DNA of 43,346 bases, from contig JAJZJC010000019.1 in NCBI GenBank assembly GCA_021810205.1, forward strand, positions 1 through 43,346, in the 5' to 3' direction. The translations under genes and the position numbers were made by a program. The notes beneath the pieces were generated by a model. That model had not been told where the DNA came from and ran no database searches. It saw nothing but the letters and a program-made list of their open reading frames with translations. Position 1 is the stretch's first letter. Each line of letters starts with the position of its first letter. The stretch is from Actinomycetes bacterium. GTDB taxonomy: Bacteria; Actinomycetota; Acidimicrobiia; Acidimicrobiales; RAAP-2. Of this stretch, positions 7,598 to 15,320 are shown piece by piece.

Positions 7598-9675
7598 GCG
7601 ACCCAGGCGCTGGTGTGAGCGAAGATCCCATCGAGCCGGTCCTCGCCTCTACAGCGAGGGACGACGCGGTGCTCCCCGCCACGGTGCGCATCGAGGCGGG
7701 AGCGGCCCTCATTGGCGAGCTGCGCGTCCCGGGGGACAAGTCGATCTCACACCGCGCCCTCATCATCGGCGCCGTGTGCGAAGGGACCTCCGTCGTGCGC
7801 GGGCTCTCCCTCGGACACGACGTGCGCCGGACGCTCGCGGCCGTCCGCCAGCTCGGCGCCGCGGTGGACGAGCCCGAGGGGGCGGGTGGCGTCACGCTCG
7901 TCCACGGCGGGCGTGCCCGACTGCACGCCGCGCTGGGGCTCATCGACTGCGGGAACTCGGGCACGAGCATGCGTCTGCTGGCCGGCCTCGTGGCGGGCCT
8001 CCCCGGCACGACCGTGCTCACCGGCGACGAGTCTCTCTCGGCACGCCCCATGGACCGTGTCGCCGAGCCGCTCGCCGCGATGGGGGCCGCGGTCGCCGGA
8101 CGCACCACGCGTTGCCTGCCGCCGATCTCGGTCAGCGGTGGCCCGCTCCGTGCCATCACCTGGACGCCGCCCGTCGCCAGCGCACAGGTGAAGTCCGCCG
8201 TGCTGCTGGCAGGGCTGTGGGCGGACGGGGAGACCGTCGTCTACGAACCGGTGCGCACCCGCGGCCACACCGAAGAGCTGCTCGCCCTCGCCGGTGCGGC
8301 GCTCACCGTGACCGACGAGGGCGCCGGTCGCACGGTGGCGGTGCGCGCGTCGTCGCTCGCCCCACTCGACCTCACCGTTCCCGGCGACCCGTCGCAGGCT
8401 GCCTTCTGGCTCGTGGGTGCCTGCATCGTGCCGGGGAGTGAGGTCACGGTGCGAGACGTCTACGCAGGGCCTGCGCGCGTCGGCTTCCTCCGGGTGCTCT
8501 CGCGCATGGGCGGGCGCGTCACCATCTCGTCCCGAGCCGACCAACGCGCGGACATCACCGCCCGATACGGGCCGCTGCATGGCACCGTGGTGGACGCCGC
8601 GGAGATCCCTTCCCTCGACGAGGTGCCGATCCTCGCGGTCGCCGCGGCGTGCGCCGAGGGAACGACCTCCTTCCGGGGCGTAGGGGAGCTGCGGGTGAAG
8701 GAGAGCGACCGATTCGCAGCAGTCCTCCGCCTGGTGGCGTCGACCGGGGCACGTGCGGAGGCCCACGGCGACGACCTCGTGATCCACGGCACGGGCGGTG
8801 GGGGCACGGGCGGTGGGGGCACGGGCGGTGGGGGCACGGGCGGTGGGGGCACGGGCGGTGGGGGCACGGGCGGTGGGGAAGGCGGGGCACCCGGGGCGCC
8901 CCTCGACGCGTTCGTCGCGCAGAGCGGAGGGGACCACCGGCTCGCGATGGCCGCGGTCGTGGCCGCGCTCGCCGCCCGCGAGACGAGCCGCATCGAGGGC
9001 TTCGGGTGCGTCGCGACCAGCTACCCCACCTTCCTCGACGACTTGCGAGCGCTGGGCGTCAGTCCCCGGACCCAGCTCCTGGCGATCGACGGGCCCGCCG
9101 GCTCGGGCAAGTCGACGGTGTCACGCGCACTCTCTCGGCGCCTCGGTATCCCTCGCCTCGACACGGGTGCCATGTACCGAGCGGTCGCCTGGGCTGCCCT
9201 CGAGCGCGGTGTCGATCCCGCGGACGCCGACGCGGTCAGCGCGATCGCCCGTGCCGCGACAATCGAGGTCGGCCCGGACGTGGTCCGCATGGACGGCGTC
9301 GTGGTGACCCACGAGATCCGCAGCCCGGCGGTGAACCGCGTCGTCTCGCTCGTTGCGGCCATCCCTGCGGTGCGTGCCGCGCTGGTCGAGCGCCAGCGTG
9401 CGTGGGTGGCGGCGCACGGCGGTGGCGTGGTCGAGGGCCGCGACATCGGCACCGTGGTGTTCCCCGACGCCGACGTGAAGGTGTACCTCACCGCCTCGGC
9501 AGAAGAGCGCGCCCGCCGGCGCCACGACGAGGCCGCCGAGGTCCTGGCGCGTCGCGACCACATCGACACGACCCGCACGGTCTCACCGCTCATGAAGGCA
9601 GACGATGCGCGCCTGGTGGACACCACCGGGCGTAGCGTCGAGGCCGTGGTCGACGAGATCGTGTCGTGGACGTAG
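7594..9675 (+). CDS. aroA-cmk: Fused EPSP synthase / cytidylate kinase (AroA-Cmk)
   Basis: A single 693-aa frame. Residues about 30-485 are 3-phosphoshikimate 1-carboxyvinyltransferase: RVPGDKSISHRA with Lys49, DCGNSGTSMRLL, LRVKESDR and GGDHRLAMA are present. Residues about 488-693 are CMP kinase, beginning LLAIDGPAGSGKSTVSRAL (P-loop) and continuing with LDTGAMYRA, VVEGRDIGTVVFPDAD and LTASAEERARRR. The two domains are joined by only a few residues with no stop or start signal, so this is a true fusion. The kinase LID region is a little shorter than usual. A glycine-threonine repeat expands an AroA loop near residues 399-428. The gene starts with GTG overlapping the tyrA stop and overlaps plsC by 10 bp. 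Confidence 0.93.
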   Translation: MSDPGAGVSEDPIEPVLASTARDDAVLPATVRIEAGAALIGELRVPGDKSISHRALIIGAVCEGTSVVRGLSLGHDVRRTLAAVRQLGAAVDEPEGAGGVTLVHGGRARLHAALGLIDCGNSGTSMRLLAGLVAGLPGTTVLTGDESLSARPMDRVAEPLAAMGAAVAGRTTRCLPPISVSGGPLRAITWTPPVASAQVKSAVLLAGLWADGETVVYEPVRTRGHTEELLALAGAALTVTDEGAGRTVAVRASSLAPLDLTVPGDPSQAAFWLVGACIVPGSEVTVRDVYAGPARVGFLRVLSRMGGRVTISSRADQRADITARYGPLHGTVVDAAEIPSLDEVPILAVAAACAEGTTSFRGVGELRVKESDRFAAVLRLVASTGARAEAHGDDLVIHGTGGGGTGGGGTGGGGTGGGGTGGGGTGGGEGGAPGAPLDAFVAQSGGDHRLAMAAVVAALAARETSRIEGFGCVATSYPTFLDDLRALGVSPRTQLLAIDGPAGSGKSTVSRALSRRLGIPRLDTGAMYRAVAWAALERGVDPADADAVSAIARAATIEVGPDVVRMDGVVVTHEIRSPAVNRVVSLVAAIPAVRAALVERQRAWVAAHGGGVVEGRDIGTVVFPDADVKVYLTASAEERARRRHDEAAEVLARRDHIDTTRTVSPLMKADDARLVDTTGRSVEAVVDEIVSWT
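8788..8877 (+). repeat. 6 x 15-bp perfect minisatellite inside aroA, G-quadruplex-prone
   Basis: Six exact copies of GGCACGGGCGGTGGG encode six GTGGG units between LVIHG and the GGDHR motif of EPSP synthase. The plus (coding) strand has regularly spaced runs of three to five G, so it could form G-quadruplexes. The array keeps the reading frame because the unit is 15 bp. Confidence 0.95.
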
Positions 9676-10412
9676 TGCCTGGCGCCAGGCGGTCAGCTGC
9701 CGACACACCGGGCAGCACGCGCCCATCTGCCCCAACCGCCCCCTTCGAACCGGACCCGCGCAGGTCCGTCGGCTACCGCGTCGCGCGCGCCGTGTTCGTC
9801 GCGATCGTGGGCACGTGGTTCCGTCCCGTGGTCGTCGGGCGCGCCCACGTGGCCCCGGAGGGTCCGGTCATCCTCGCACCGGTGCACCGCTCCTTCGCCG
9901 ACTTCGCCTTCACCGCGTTTCTCACTCGCCGCAAGCTCTTCTTCATGGCCAAGGACGACCTTTGGAAGACGCAGATCCTCGGACGCCTCCTCCTCACCCT
10001 CGGTGTCTTCCCGGTCCACCGCCAGGGTGCAGACCGTGAGGCGATGCGCCGAGCCGAACGGGTGCTCGAGCGCGGCCAGGTGCTCGTCGTGTTCCCAGAA
10101 GGCACGCGCAAGGACGGCACCATCGTGGGCGCCCTTCACGAAGGGGCAGCGTTCCTCGCTGCACGCACCGGCGCGCCGGTCGTGCCGGTGGGGATCGCAG
10201 GTACCGACGTCGCGATGCCCAAGGGGCGCCGGATCCCCAAGCCGATCCGCATCGTCGTCGTCGCGGGAGAGCCGCTCGCTCCCCCTGCTCGGAGCGAGGC
10301 CGGCCGCGTGCCGCGCAGCACCGTGCACGCTGCCACCGATGCGCTTCGCGTGGCGATCCAAGGTGTCTACGACGACGCACGCGCGCGGCGTGCGATGCGC
10401 ACGCATCGCTGA
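9666..10412 (+). CDS. plsC: 1-acyl-sn-glycerol-3-phosphate acyltransferase (PlsC family)
   Basis: Encodes 248 aa. Acyltransferase motif I is HRSFAD (HX4D, near residue 77), motif III is VFPEGTRKDG, and PVVPVGIAGTD is the typical motif IV region. The family transfers an acyl chain to lysophosphatidic acid at the membrane. The N-terminal 35 residues are variable and Pro-rich. The GTG start at 9666 lies inside the end of the kinase domain of the fusion gene (10-bp overlap). Neighbours cmk, plsC and downstream der/ispH are a conserved actinobacterial set. It ends 15 bases from the convergent monooxygenase gene. Confidence 0.88.
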   Translation: MDVVPGARRSAADTPGSTRPSAPTAPFEPDPRRSVGYRVARAVFVAIVGTWFRPVVVGRAHVAPEGPVILAPVHRSFADFAFTAFLTRRKLFFMAKDDLWKTQILGRLLLTLGVFPVHRQGADREAMRRAERVLERGQVLVVFPEGTRKDGTIVGALHEGAAFLAARTGAPVVPVGIAGTDVAMPKGRRIPKPIRIVVVAGEPLAPPARSEAGRVPRSTVHAATDALRVAIQGVYDDARARRAMRTHR

Positions 10413-10427
10413 CACGGGCCGAGGTCG

Positions 10428-11873
10428 CTAGTCGAAGCGGAGGCAGCCGTCGGCGAAGTCCGCGGCGGCGAGCAGGTCGCGCTCGACCAGGTAGTCCTGC
10501 TCGAGGCGCCACGGGGCACGATCGCCCTGCCTCGGCATGCGGTGCAGGGAGCGGGCGAGGTAGCCGGGATTGAAGTCCTCGGGATCGACCCACGGGCCAA
10601 GCGGCATCCCCGCGTCCGCGTCCCGAAGCGCCGGCACCACCATCGTCGCCCCCCGCTCCTCCATCGAGCGCAGCAAGCGGCACACGAAGTCGCTCACGAG
10701 ATCCGCTCGCAGCGTCCAGCTGAAGCGGAAGTAACCGAACACGTAGGCGAGGTTCGGGACGCCGGTGAACATGATCCCCCGGTAGGTGACACACCGGGCG
10801 ACGTCCACCTTCTCGCCGTCGACGACGAGGTCGACGTCGCCGAGGAGGGCGAGGTCGAAGCCGGTCGCAGTCACCACGATGTCGGCTTCGAGCTCCTCGC
10901 CGGACGCGAGCCGGATGCCCCGCTCGCTGAAGTGGTCGATGTTGTCGGTCACGATCGAGGCCCTGCCTTCGCGGATCGCGGCGAACAGATCCCCATCGGG
11001 CACGACCGCGATGCGCTGCTGCCACGGGCGGTAGGAAGGCGAGAAGTGCCGCTCGACGTCGAACCCGTCGGGCAGTAGGGGCCGGATCCCCTCGACGAGG
11101 AGCTCGCGGAGCTCCTCGGGCCGCTCGAACGACAGCCGCGCGGCCGCCTCGAGATCCGCGATGCTCTTGCGGCGGACGATCTCGTGCGTCCATTCGTCGG
11201 GAATGTCGAGCGCGCGCAACGTGTCGGCGAGCTCGTTCACGTTCGGGCGGGCATAGTAGAAGGTGGGGGAGCGCTGGACCATCGTGACGTGCGCCGCGTC
11301 GGCGGCGAGGGCGGGCACGAGCGTCGCCGCGGTCGCGCCCGATCCGATCACCACGACGCGCTTGGCCGTGTAGTCGAGGTCCTCGGGCCAGTGCTGAGGG
11401 TGGACGATCCGGCCCTCGAAGCGCGCCATGCCCTCCCACTCGGGCGTGTAGCCCTCGGCGTGGCGGTAGTAGCCCTGGCACATCCAGAGGAACGAAGCGA
11501 TCACCACCAGCTGCTCGCCCGAGTCCTCTCGGCGTACCACGAGACGCCAGTGGCGGTCCGCGCTCGACCAGGACGCGGACTGGACCCGGTGGCGATAGCG
11601 GATCGCGACGTCGAGCCCGTGCTCGGCGATCACCTCGCCGAGGTACGCGCGGATCGCTTCGCCAGAGGCCAGGGGCGCGCCCTTCCACGGCTTGAAGGCG
11701 TAGCCGAAGGTGAACAGGTCGCTGTCGGAGCGCACGCCGGGATAGCGGTGCGTCCACCACGTGCCGCCGAAGGTCTCGAGGGCCTCGAGGACGACGAACG
11801 AGCGCACCGGATGACGTGACCGGAGGTGGCACGCCGCACCGATCCCCGAGATCCCCGCGCCGACGACGACCAC
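10428..11873 (-). CDS. EthA-like Baeyer-Villiger / flavin monooxygenase
   Basis: About 481 aa. An N-terminal FAD-binding GAGISGIGAACHL is followed by GGTWWTHRYPGVRSDSD. The Baeyer-Villiger fingerprint FEGRIVHPQHWPED comes next, then the NADPH-binding VVVIGSGATAATLVPAL. Overall order and many segments resemble the mycobacterial EthA family, which oxygenates ketones and thioamides using NADPH and O2. Start choice is difficult. GTG at 11873 trims the usual first few residues before the FAD motif. The only in-frame near-cognate codon upstream is CTG at 11930, overlapping the glycosyltransferase stop. The gene is last in the ispH-GT2 unit. The natural substrate is unknown. Confidence 0.85.
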   Translation of the reverse strand: MVVVGAGISGIGAACHLRSRHPVRSFVVLEALETFGGTWWTHRYPGVRSDSDLFTFGYAFKPWKGAPLASGEAIRAYLGEVIAEHGLDVAIRYRHRVQSASWSSADRHWRLVVRREDSGEQLVVIASFLWMCQGYYRHAEGYTPEWEGMARFEGRIVHPQHWPEDLDYTAKRVVVIGSGATAATLVPALAADAAHVTMVQRSPTFYYARPNVNELADTLRALDIPDEWTHEIVRRKSIADLEAAARLSFERPEELRELLVEGIRPLLPDGFDVERHFSPSYRPWQQRIAVVPDGDLFAAIREGRASIVTDNIDHFSERGIRLASGEELEADIVVTATGFDLALLGDVDLVVDGEKVDVARCVTYRGIMFTGVPNLAYVFGYFRFSWTLRADLVSDFVCRLLRSMEERGATMVVPALRDADAGMPLGPWVDPEDFNPGYLARSLHRMPRQGDRAPWRLEQDYLVERDLLAAADFADGCLRFD

Positions 11874-11926
11874 GTCGACGCGCTCGGGCGGTGCCGCCTC
11901 GAGCGCGCAGGTCCGCCCAGGTGCGC

Positions 11927-12736
11927 TCAGCGCCCCAGCTGCTCCCGGCGCCAGGTGCGCACCACCACCGCCGCGTAGCGCAAGCCGTAGATGAGGTTCC
12001 CGCCCTTCTTCGACTGCCCAGAGGCACGCTCGTGCCACACCGTCGGACGTTCGGTGACCCGCCAGCCCCGGCTCATCGCGGTGATCAGCAGCTCGGCCGT
12101 CTGGTACTGGTCCTGCTCGAGGCGACCCAGCACGTCGGCGAGCATGCTCACTCGAAGGGCGCGGTAGCCATTGGAGGTGTCCGTGAGGTGGGAGCCCATG
12201 AGAAGGTTCATGAGCCAGGAGAACCACACCACCCCGAGCCGGCGGTAGTGGTCTGCCGTCTCGTCGACGCCGAGGCGCCGTGAAGCGACCACGAAGTCGG
12301 CCTCGCCGTCGACGAGGGGTCGCAGCATCGTCTCGATCTCCGCCGGGTCGTTCTGCCCGTCGGCGTCGAGGGTGACCACGTACTGCGCCCCGCCGGAGAT
12401 GCACAGGTCGTAACCCACCCGCAGCGCGACACCGTGACCGAGATTGGTCGGGAAGACGAAGGTGACCGCCCCACCCTCCTTGGCCACGCGGTCGGTCGCG
12501 TCCTCGCCGCCGTCGACGACCACGAGCGGCGTCACCTCGAAGCCGCAGGCCGACCTCGGGACCGCGGCCAGCACCTGCCCGAGGTTGTCCTCCTCTTCGT
12601 AGGCGCAGATCAGCGCGACGACGGGCGTGAGGGCGAAATCGGGATAGCGTGCCTCGAAGTCCTGGCGACCGAGCTCGATGGCAAGCTGCTGGAGCGCCCT
12701 CAGGCGCGATCGACGGCCGTCGGACACGCTTGGCAC
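11927..12736 (-). CDS. Family 2 glycosyltransferase (dolichyl-phosphate mannose synthase-like)
   Basis: About 269 aa with a GT-A fold. Motifs are LICAYEEEDNLGQVL at the start of the fold, VVVDGGEDATD, and the metal/nucleotide-binding LDADGQNDPAEIE. QTAELLITAMSRGWRVTE and WHERASGQSKKGG match DPM1-like polyprenyl-phosphate sugar synthases or SpsA-like transferases. No C-terminal membrane helices are present, so it is probably peripheral. GTG 12736 is chosen because TGAGGAGG lies 8 nt upstream and overlaps the ispH stop codon. The donor and acceptor are unknown. Pairing with ispH (isoprenoid precursor) may reflect use of a polyprenyl phosphate acceptor, which is inference. Confidence 0.82.
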   Translation of the reverse strand: MPSVSDGRRSRLRALQQLAIELGRQDFEARYPDFALTPVVALICAYEEEDNLGQVLAAVPRSACGFEVTPLVVVDGGEDATDRVAKEGGAVTFVFPTNLGHGVALRVGYDLCISGGAQYVVTLDADGQNDPAEIETMLRPLVDGEADFVVASRRLGVDETADHYRRLGVVWFSWLMNLLMGSHLTDTSNGYRALRVSMLADVLGRLEQDQYQTAELLITAMSRGWRVTERPTVWHERASGQSKKGGNLIYGLRYAAVVVRTWRREQLGR

Positions 12737-12744
12737 GCGCAACG

Positions 12745-12752
12745 CCTCCTCA
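12745..12752 (-). promoter_or_regulatory. Ribosome-binding site of the GT2 gene overlapping the ispH stop
   Basis: On the minus strand TGAGGAGG contains the ispH stop codon TGA and a GGAGG Shine-Dalgarno sequence 8 nt before GTG 12736. It decides the start of the glycosyltransferase and suggests reinitiation after ispH. Confidence 0.6.
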
Positions 12753-13805
12753 CGCCGCCGGCGCCGTGGCCGACAGCAGGTCTGCCGCGGAGGTTCCGCG
12801 GTCCTCGCCGAGCGGGTCACGCCCGGCGTCGACGGGCGCGCACGTGGTCACCGTGAGCGCCCCGCACAAGGCCCGCAGCAGCTCGCGTAGCTCCGGCGGG
12901 GGAGGGAAGTACTCGTCCTCGGTCGTCACCGACACCACCGTGGTGCCCTCGCGCGGCGCCAGGTGCTCGATCACCGCGTCGAGCAGCGCCTCGGGTGCCG
13001 ACGCGCCCGCGGTGACCCCCACGGTGCCGTGCAGGTCGCGAGGCAGCTCTGTGGGACGGTTCACCCGGACGACCGTCTCGCAGCCCGACGCCTTGGCAAC
13101 CTTCTCGAGCGCGACGGTGTTCGAGGAGTTCGCGGAGCCGATCACCACGATGGCGTCGACCTCGGAGGCGATCGCCTTCAACGCGGCCTGACGGTTGGTC
13201 GTCGCGAAGCACAGGTCGCTTCGGCCAGGCAGCCATAGGTCGGTGAAGCGCCGTTTCGCCTCCTCCATGAGGCCGCGCCACTCGTCGTGGCTGAGGGTCG
13301 TCTGGGCCAGCAGCGCGACCGGCGCCCCGCTCTTCTCGAGGTCCGAAAGGGCGTCCAAGTCCTCTTCGTGCTCGATCAGACGGACCGCATCGGGTGCCAC
13401 CGCCATCGTGCCGATGGCCTCCTCATGACCGGAATGGCCGATGTAGAGCACCGTGAACCCCTTGCGGGCCCGAACCTTCACCTCGTGGTGGACCTTGGTG
13501 ACGAGGGGGCACACCGCGTCGACGACGACCCCGCCGCGCCGGCGTGCCTCCTCTACGACCTCGGGCGCCGTGCCATGTGCGCTCAGCATCAGCGGGGAGC
13601 CCGGCGGGACCTCGTGCACGTCGTCGACGAAGACGACGCCCTTGGCACGGAACTGCTCGACGACCAGCTGGTTGTGGACGATCTCGTGGTAGCAGTAGAC
13701 GGGCGGCTCGAAGACCTTGACCATCCAGTCGAGCGCCTTGATCGCCTTCTCCACGCCGGCACAGAACCCTCGCGGTTCGGCAAGCACCACTCGGTCGACG
13801 GGCAC
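12750..13805 (-). CDS. ispH: 4-hydroxy-3-methylbut-2-enyl diphosphate reductase
   Basis: Encodes 351 aa with a GTG start. IspH makes IPP and DMAPP in the last step of the MEP pathway using a [4Fe-4S] cluster. The three cluster cysteines are Cys15 (PRGFCAG), Cys99 (DAVCPLVTKVH) and Cys199 (SDLCFATTNRQ). Substrate-binding histidines appear in EIVHN and LSAHG, and GHEEAIGT carries the catalytic Glu. The C-terminus (after about 320) is a variable tail. The start is supported by TAACCT 7 nt upstream with no Shine-Dalgarno, making this the leaderless first gene of a three-gene leftward unit. Confidence 0.96.
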   Translation of the reverse strand: MPVDRVVLAEPRGFCAGVEKAIKALDWMVKVFEPPVYCYHEIVHNQLVVEQFRAKGVVFVDDVHEVPPGSPLMLSAHGTAPEVVEEARRRGGVVVDAVCPLVTKVHHEVKVRARKGFTVLYIGHSGHEEAIGTMAVAPDAVRLIEHEEDLDALSDLEKSGAPVALLAQTTLSHDEWRGLMEEAKRRFTDLWLPGRSDLCFATTNRQAALKAIASEVDAIVVIGSANSSNTVALEKVAKASGCETVVRVNRPTELPRDLHGTVGVTAGASAPEALLDAVIEHLAPREGTTVVSVTTEDEYFPPPPELRELLRALCGALTVTTCAPVDAGRDPLGEDRGTSAADLLSATAPAA

Positions 13806-13812
13806 GTCCCCC

Positions 13813-13818
13813 AGGTTA
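13813..13818 (-). promoter_or_regulatory. Leaderless-type -10 box of ispH
   Basis: On the minus strand TAACCT (TANNNT) lies 7 nt before GTG 13805. It sits in the 132-bp divergent gap shared with the DUF512 gene. Confidence 0.55.
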
Positions 13819-13924
13819 CCGGCCCGGTCACGCCCTCAGGAGCCCGCCCGGCGCCGTTCCCGCACAACGGGCGACACCGAACCGCCCGCAGCCGGCCGCC
13901 AACCGGGATCCACAGCCCGGCAGC

Positions 13925-13930
13925 TAGCCT
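13925..13930 (+). promoter_or_regulatory. Leaderless-type -10 box of the DUF512 gene
   Basis: TAGCCT (TANNNT) lies 7 nt before ATG 13938. It is divergent to the ispH box about 107 bases away. Confidence 0.55.
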
Positions 13931-13937
13931 TGGCAGC

Positions 13938-15320
13938 ATGTCGGCGCCCAAGGTGACGGCCGTCACCGAGGCGTCGCCGGCCGACCGCGCCGGCCTTCGC
14001 GCCGGCGACGAGCTCCTCACGCTCAACGGGAAGCGGCCGCGCGACGTCATCGAGTACCAGGCGCTCGTCGACGACGAGGCCATCGACCTGCGCGTCCGAC
14101 GACCGGGTCGCCGACGCGAGCTGCGGCTCTCGGTCGCCAAGCAAGCAGGCGAGCCGCTCGGTGTGGCGGTGGAGTCGGCGGTCTTCGACCGGGTGCGCAC
14201 GTGCGACAACCACTGCGCGTTCTGCTTCATCCACCAGCTCCCCAAGGGCATGCGCCGGAGCCTCTACTTGAAGGACGACGACTACCGCCTCTCCTTCCTC
14301 TACGGCAATTTCACGACGCTCACTCGCTTCACCGAGCTCGACGCCGAGCGGGTCCTCGAAGAGCGCCTCGGTCCGCTCTTCGTCTCCATCCACGCGACCG
14401 ATCCGATCGTGCGCGCCCGGATGCTGCGGAACCCGAAGGGCGCGACGTCCCTGCGTTGGCTCCGGGTGCTCCTCGACGGAGGCATCGAGGTCCACGGCCA
14501 AGTGGTGGTCTGCCCAGGGGTGAACGACGGCGCGGTCCTCGATACCACGATGCTGGGCATCTTGGACCGCTTCCCCGAGCTTGCCACCGCGGGCGTGGTT
14601 CCCCTCGGACTCTCCCGCTACTCCCACGAGGACGACATGCGTCCCCACACGGGCGCAGAGGCCCGCGCGGTGTGCGAGACCGTCGCCCGGTGGCAGGAGA
14701 TCTTCGAGCACCAGCTCGGCCGGCGCCTCGTCTACGCGGCGGACGAGTACTACCTGCTCGCCGGCCTCGACTTCCCCGAGGCGCACACCTACGACGGCTT
14801 TCCCCAGCACGAGAACGGGATCGGCATGGCCCGGGCTTTCGAGGCTGCCTTTCGAGGCGCCGACGACGCCGCGCGCGGCGTGAAGGCGGGCTTCTTCGCC
14901 TGGGTAGAGGGCGCACCGGCCTCCGGGTACCGGGCCGAGCGGGCCCCCGCATCCACCGCCGAGGCATCGGCTGGCACGCCACCGGCTGGCCCCGGCAGCC
15001 GCCAGGTCGCGGTCCTGACGGGCGCGTATGGCGCCAAGGTGCTCGGCCCGCTCCTCGAAGGTCTCGACGGTGTCCGGCTCCTCCCGGTCGACAACGACTT
15101 CTTCGGCGGCAACATCGGCGTCACGGGGCTCCTTGCCGGCGTCGACGTGGCGCGGGCGCTCGCCACGCAGCCCGACGACCATCGCTACCTGCTGCCCGAC
15201 GCCTGCCTGTCCGACGATCGCTTCCTCGACGGCATGACCCTCTCAGAGCTTCCGCGTCCCGTCGAGGTGGTGCCGGCGGACGGCCGTTCGTTGCGTCTCG
15301 CGCTGGGCGGTGCGCGATGA
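13938..15320 (+). CDS. DUF512 protein with PDZ and radical-SAM-like domains
   Basis: Encodes 460 aa. An N-terminal PDZ-like domain (about 5-65, SPADRAGLRAGDELLTLNG) precedes a radical-SAM-type cluster motif CDNHCAFC (C-x3-C-x2-C, near residue 90), followed by FIHQLPKGMR. The C-terminal half, with GYGA-like GAYGAKVL and NDFFGGNIGVTGLL, is DUF512. The family is widespread in Clostridia, cyanobacteria and some actinobacteria, and its reaction is not established. It overlaps der by 4 bp (ATGA). That link to der recurs in other phyla and suggests a role near ribosome assembly or translation, which is inference. ATG 13938 is preferred because of the TANNNT box 7 nt upstream. Confidence 0.88.
   Translation: MSAPKVTAVTEASPADRAGLRAGDELLTLNGKRPRDVIEYQALVDDEAIDLRVRRPGRRRELRLSVAKQAGEPLGVAVESAVFDRVRTCDNHCAFCFIHQLPKGMRRSLYLKDDDYRLSFLYGNFTTLTRFTELDAERVLEERLGPLFVSIHATDPIVRARMLRNPKGATSLRWLRVLLDGGIEVHGQVVVCPGVNDGAVLDTTMLGILDRFPELATAGVVPLGLSRYSHEDDMRPHTGAEARAVCETVARWQEIFEHQLGRRLVYAADEYYLLAGLDFPEAHTYDGFPQHENGIGMARAFEAAFRGADDAARGVKAGFFAWVEGAPASGYRAERAPASTAEASAGTPPAGPGSRQVAVLTGAYGAKVLGPLLEGLDGVRLLPVDNDFFGGNIGVTGLLAGVDVARALATQPDDHRYLLPDACLSDDRFLDGMTLSELPRPVEVVPADGRSLRLALGGAR

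Noticed and set aside
8788-8877. CRISPR array or mobile repeat.
   Set aside because: Units are 15 bp, contiguous with no spacers, and lie within an intact coding frame.
13287-13937. Upstream extension of the DUF512 gene in the same frame (650 extra bases).
   Set aside because: It runs antisense through ispH and crosses its promoter; the PDZ domain starts right after ATG 13938, which has its own TANNNT box.
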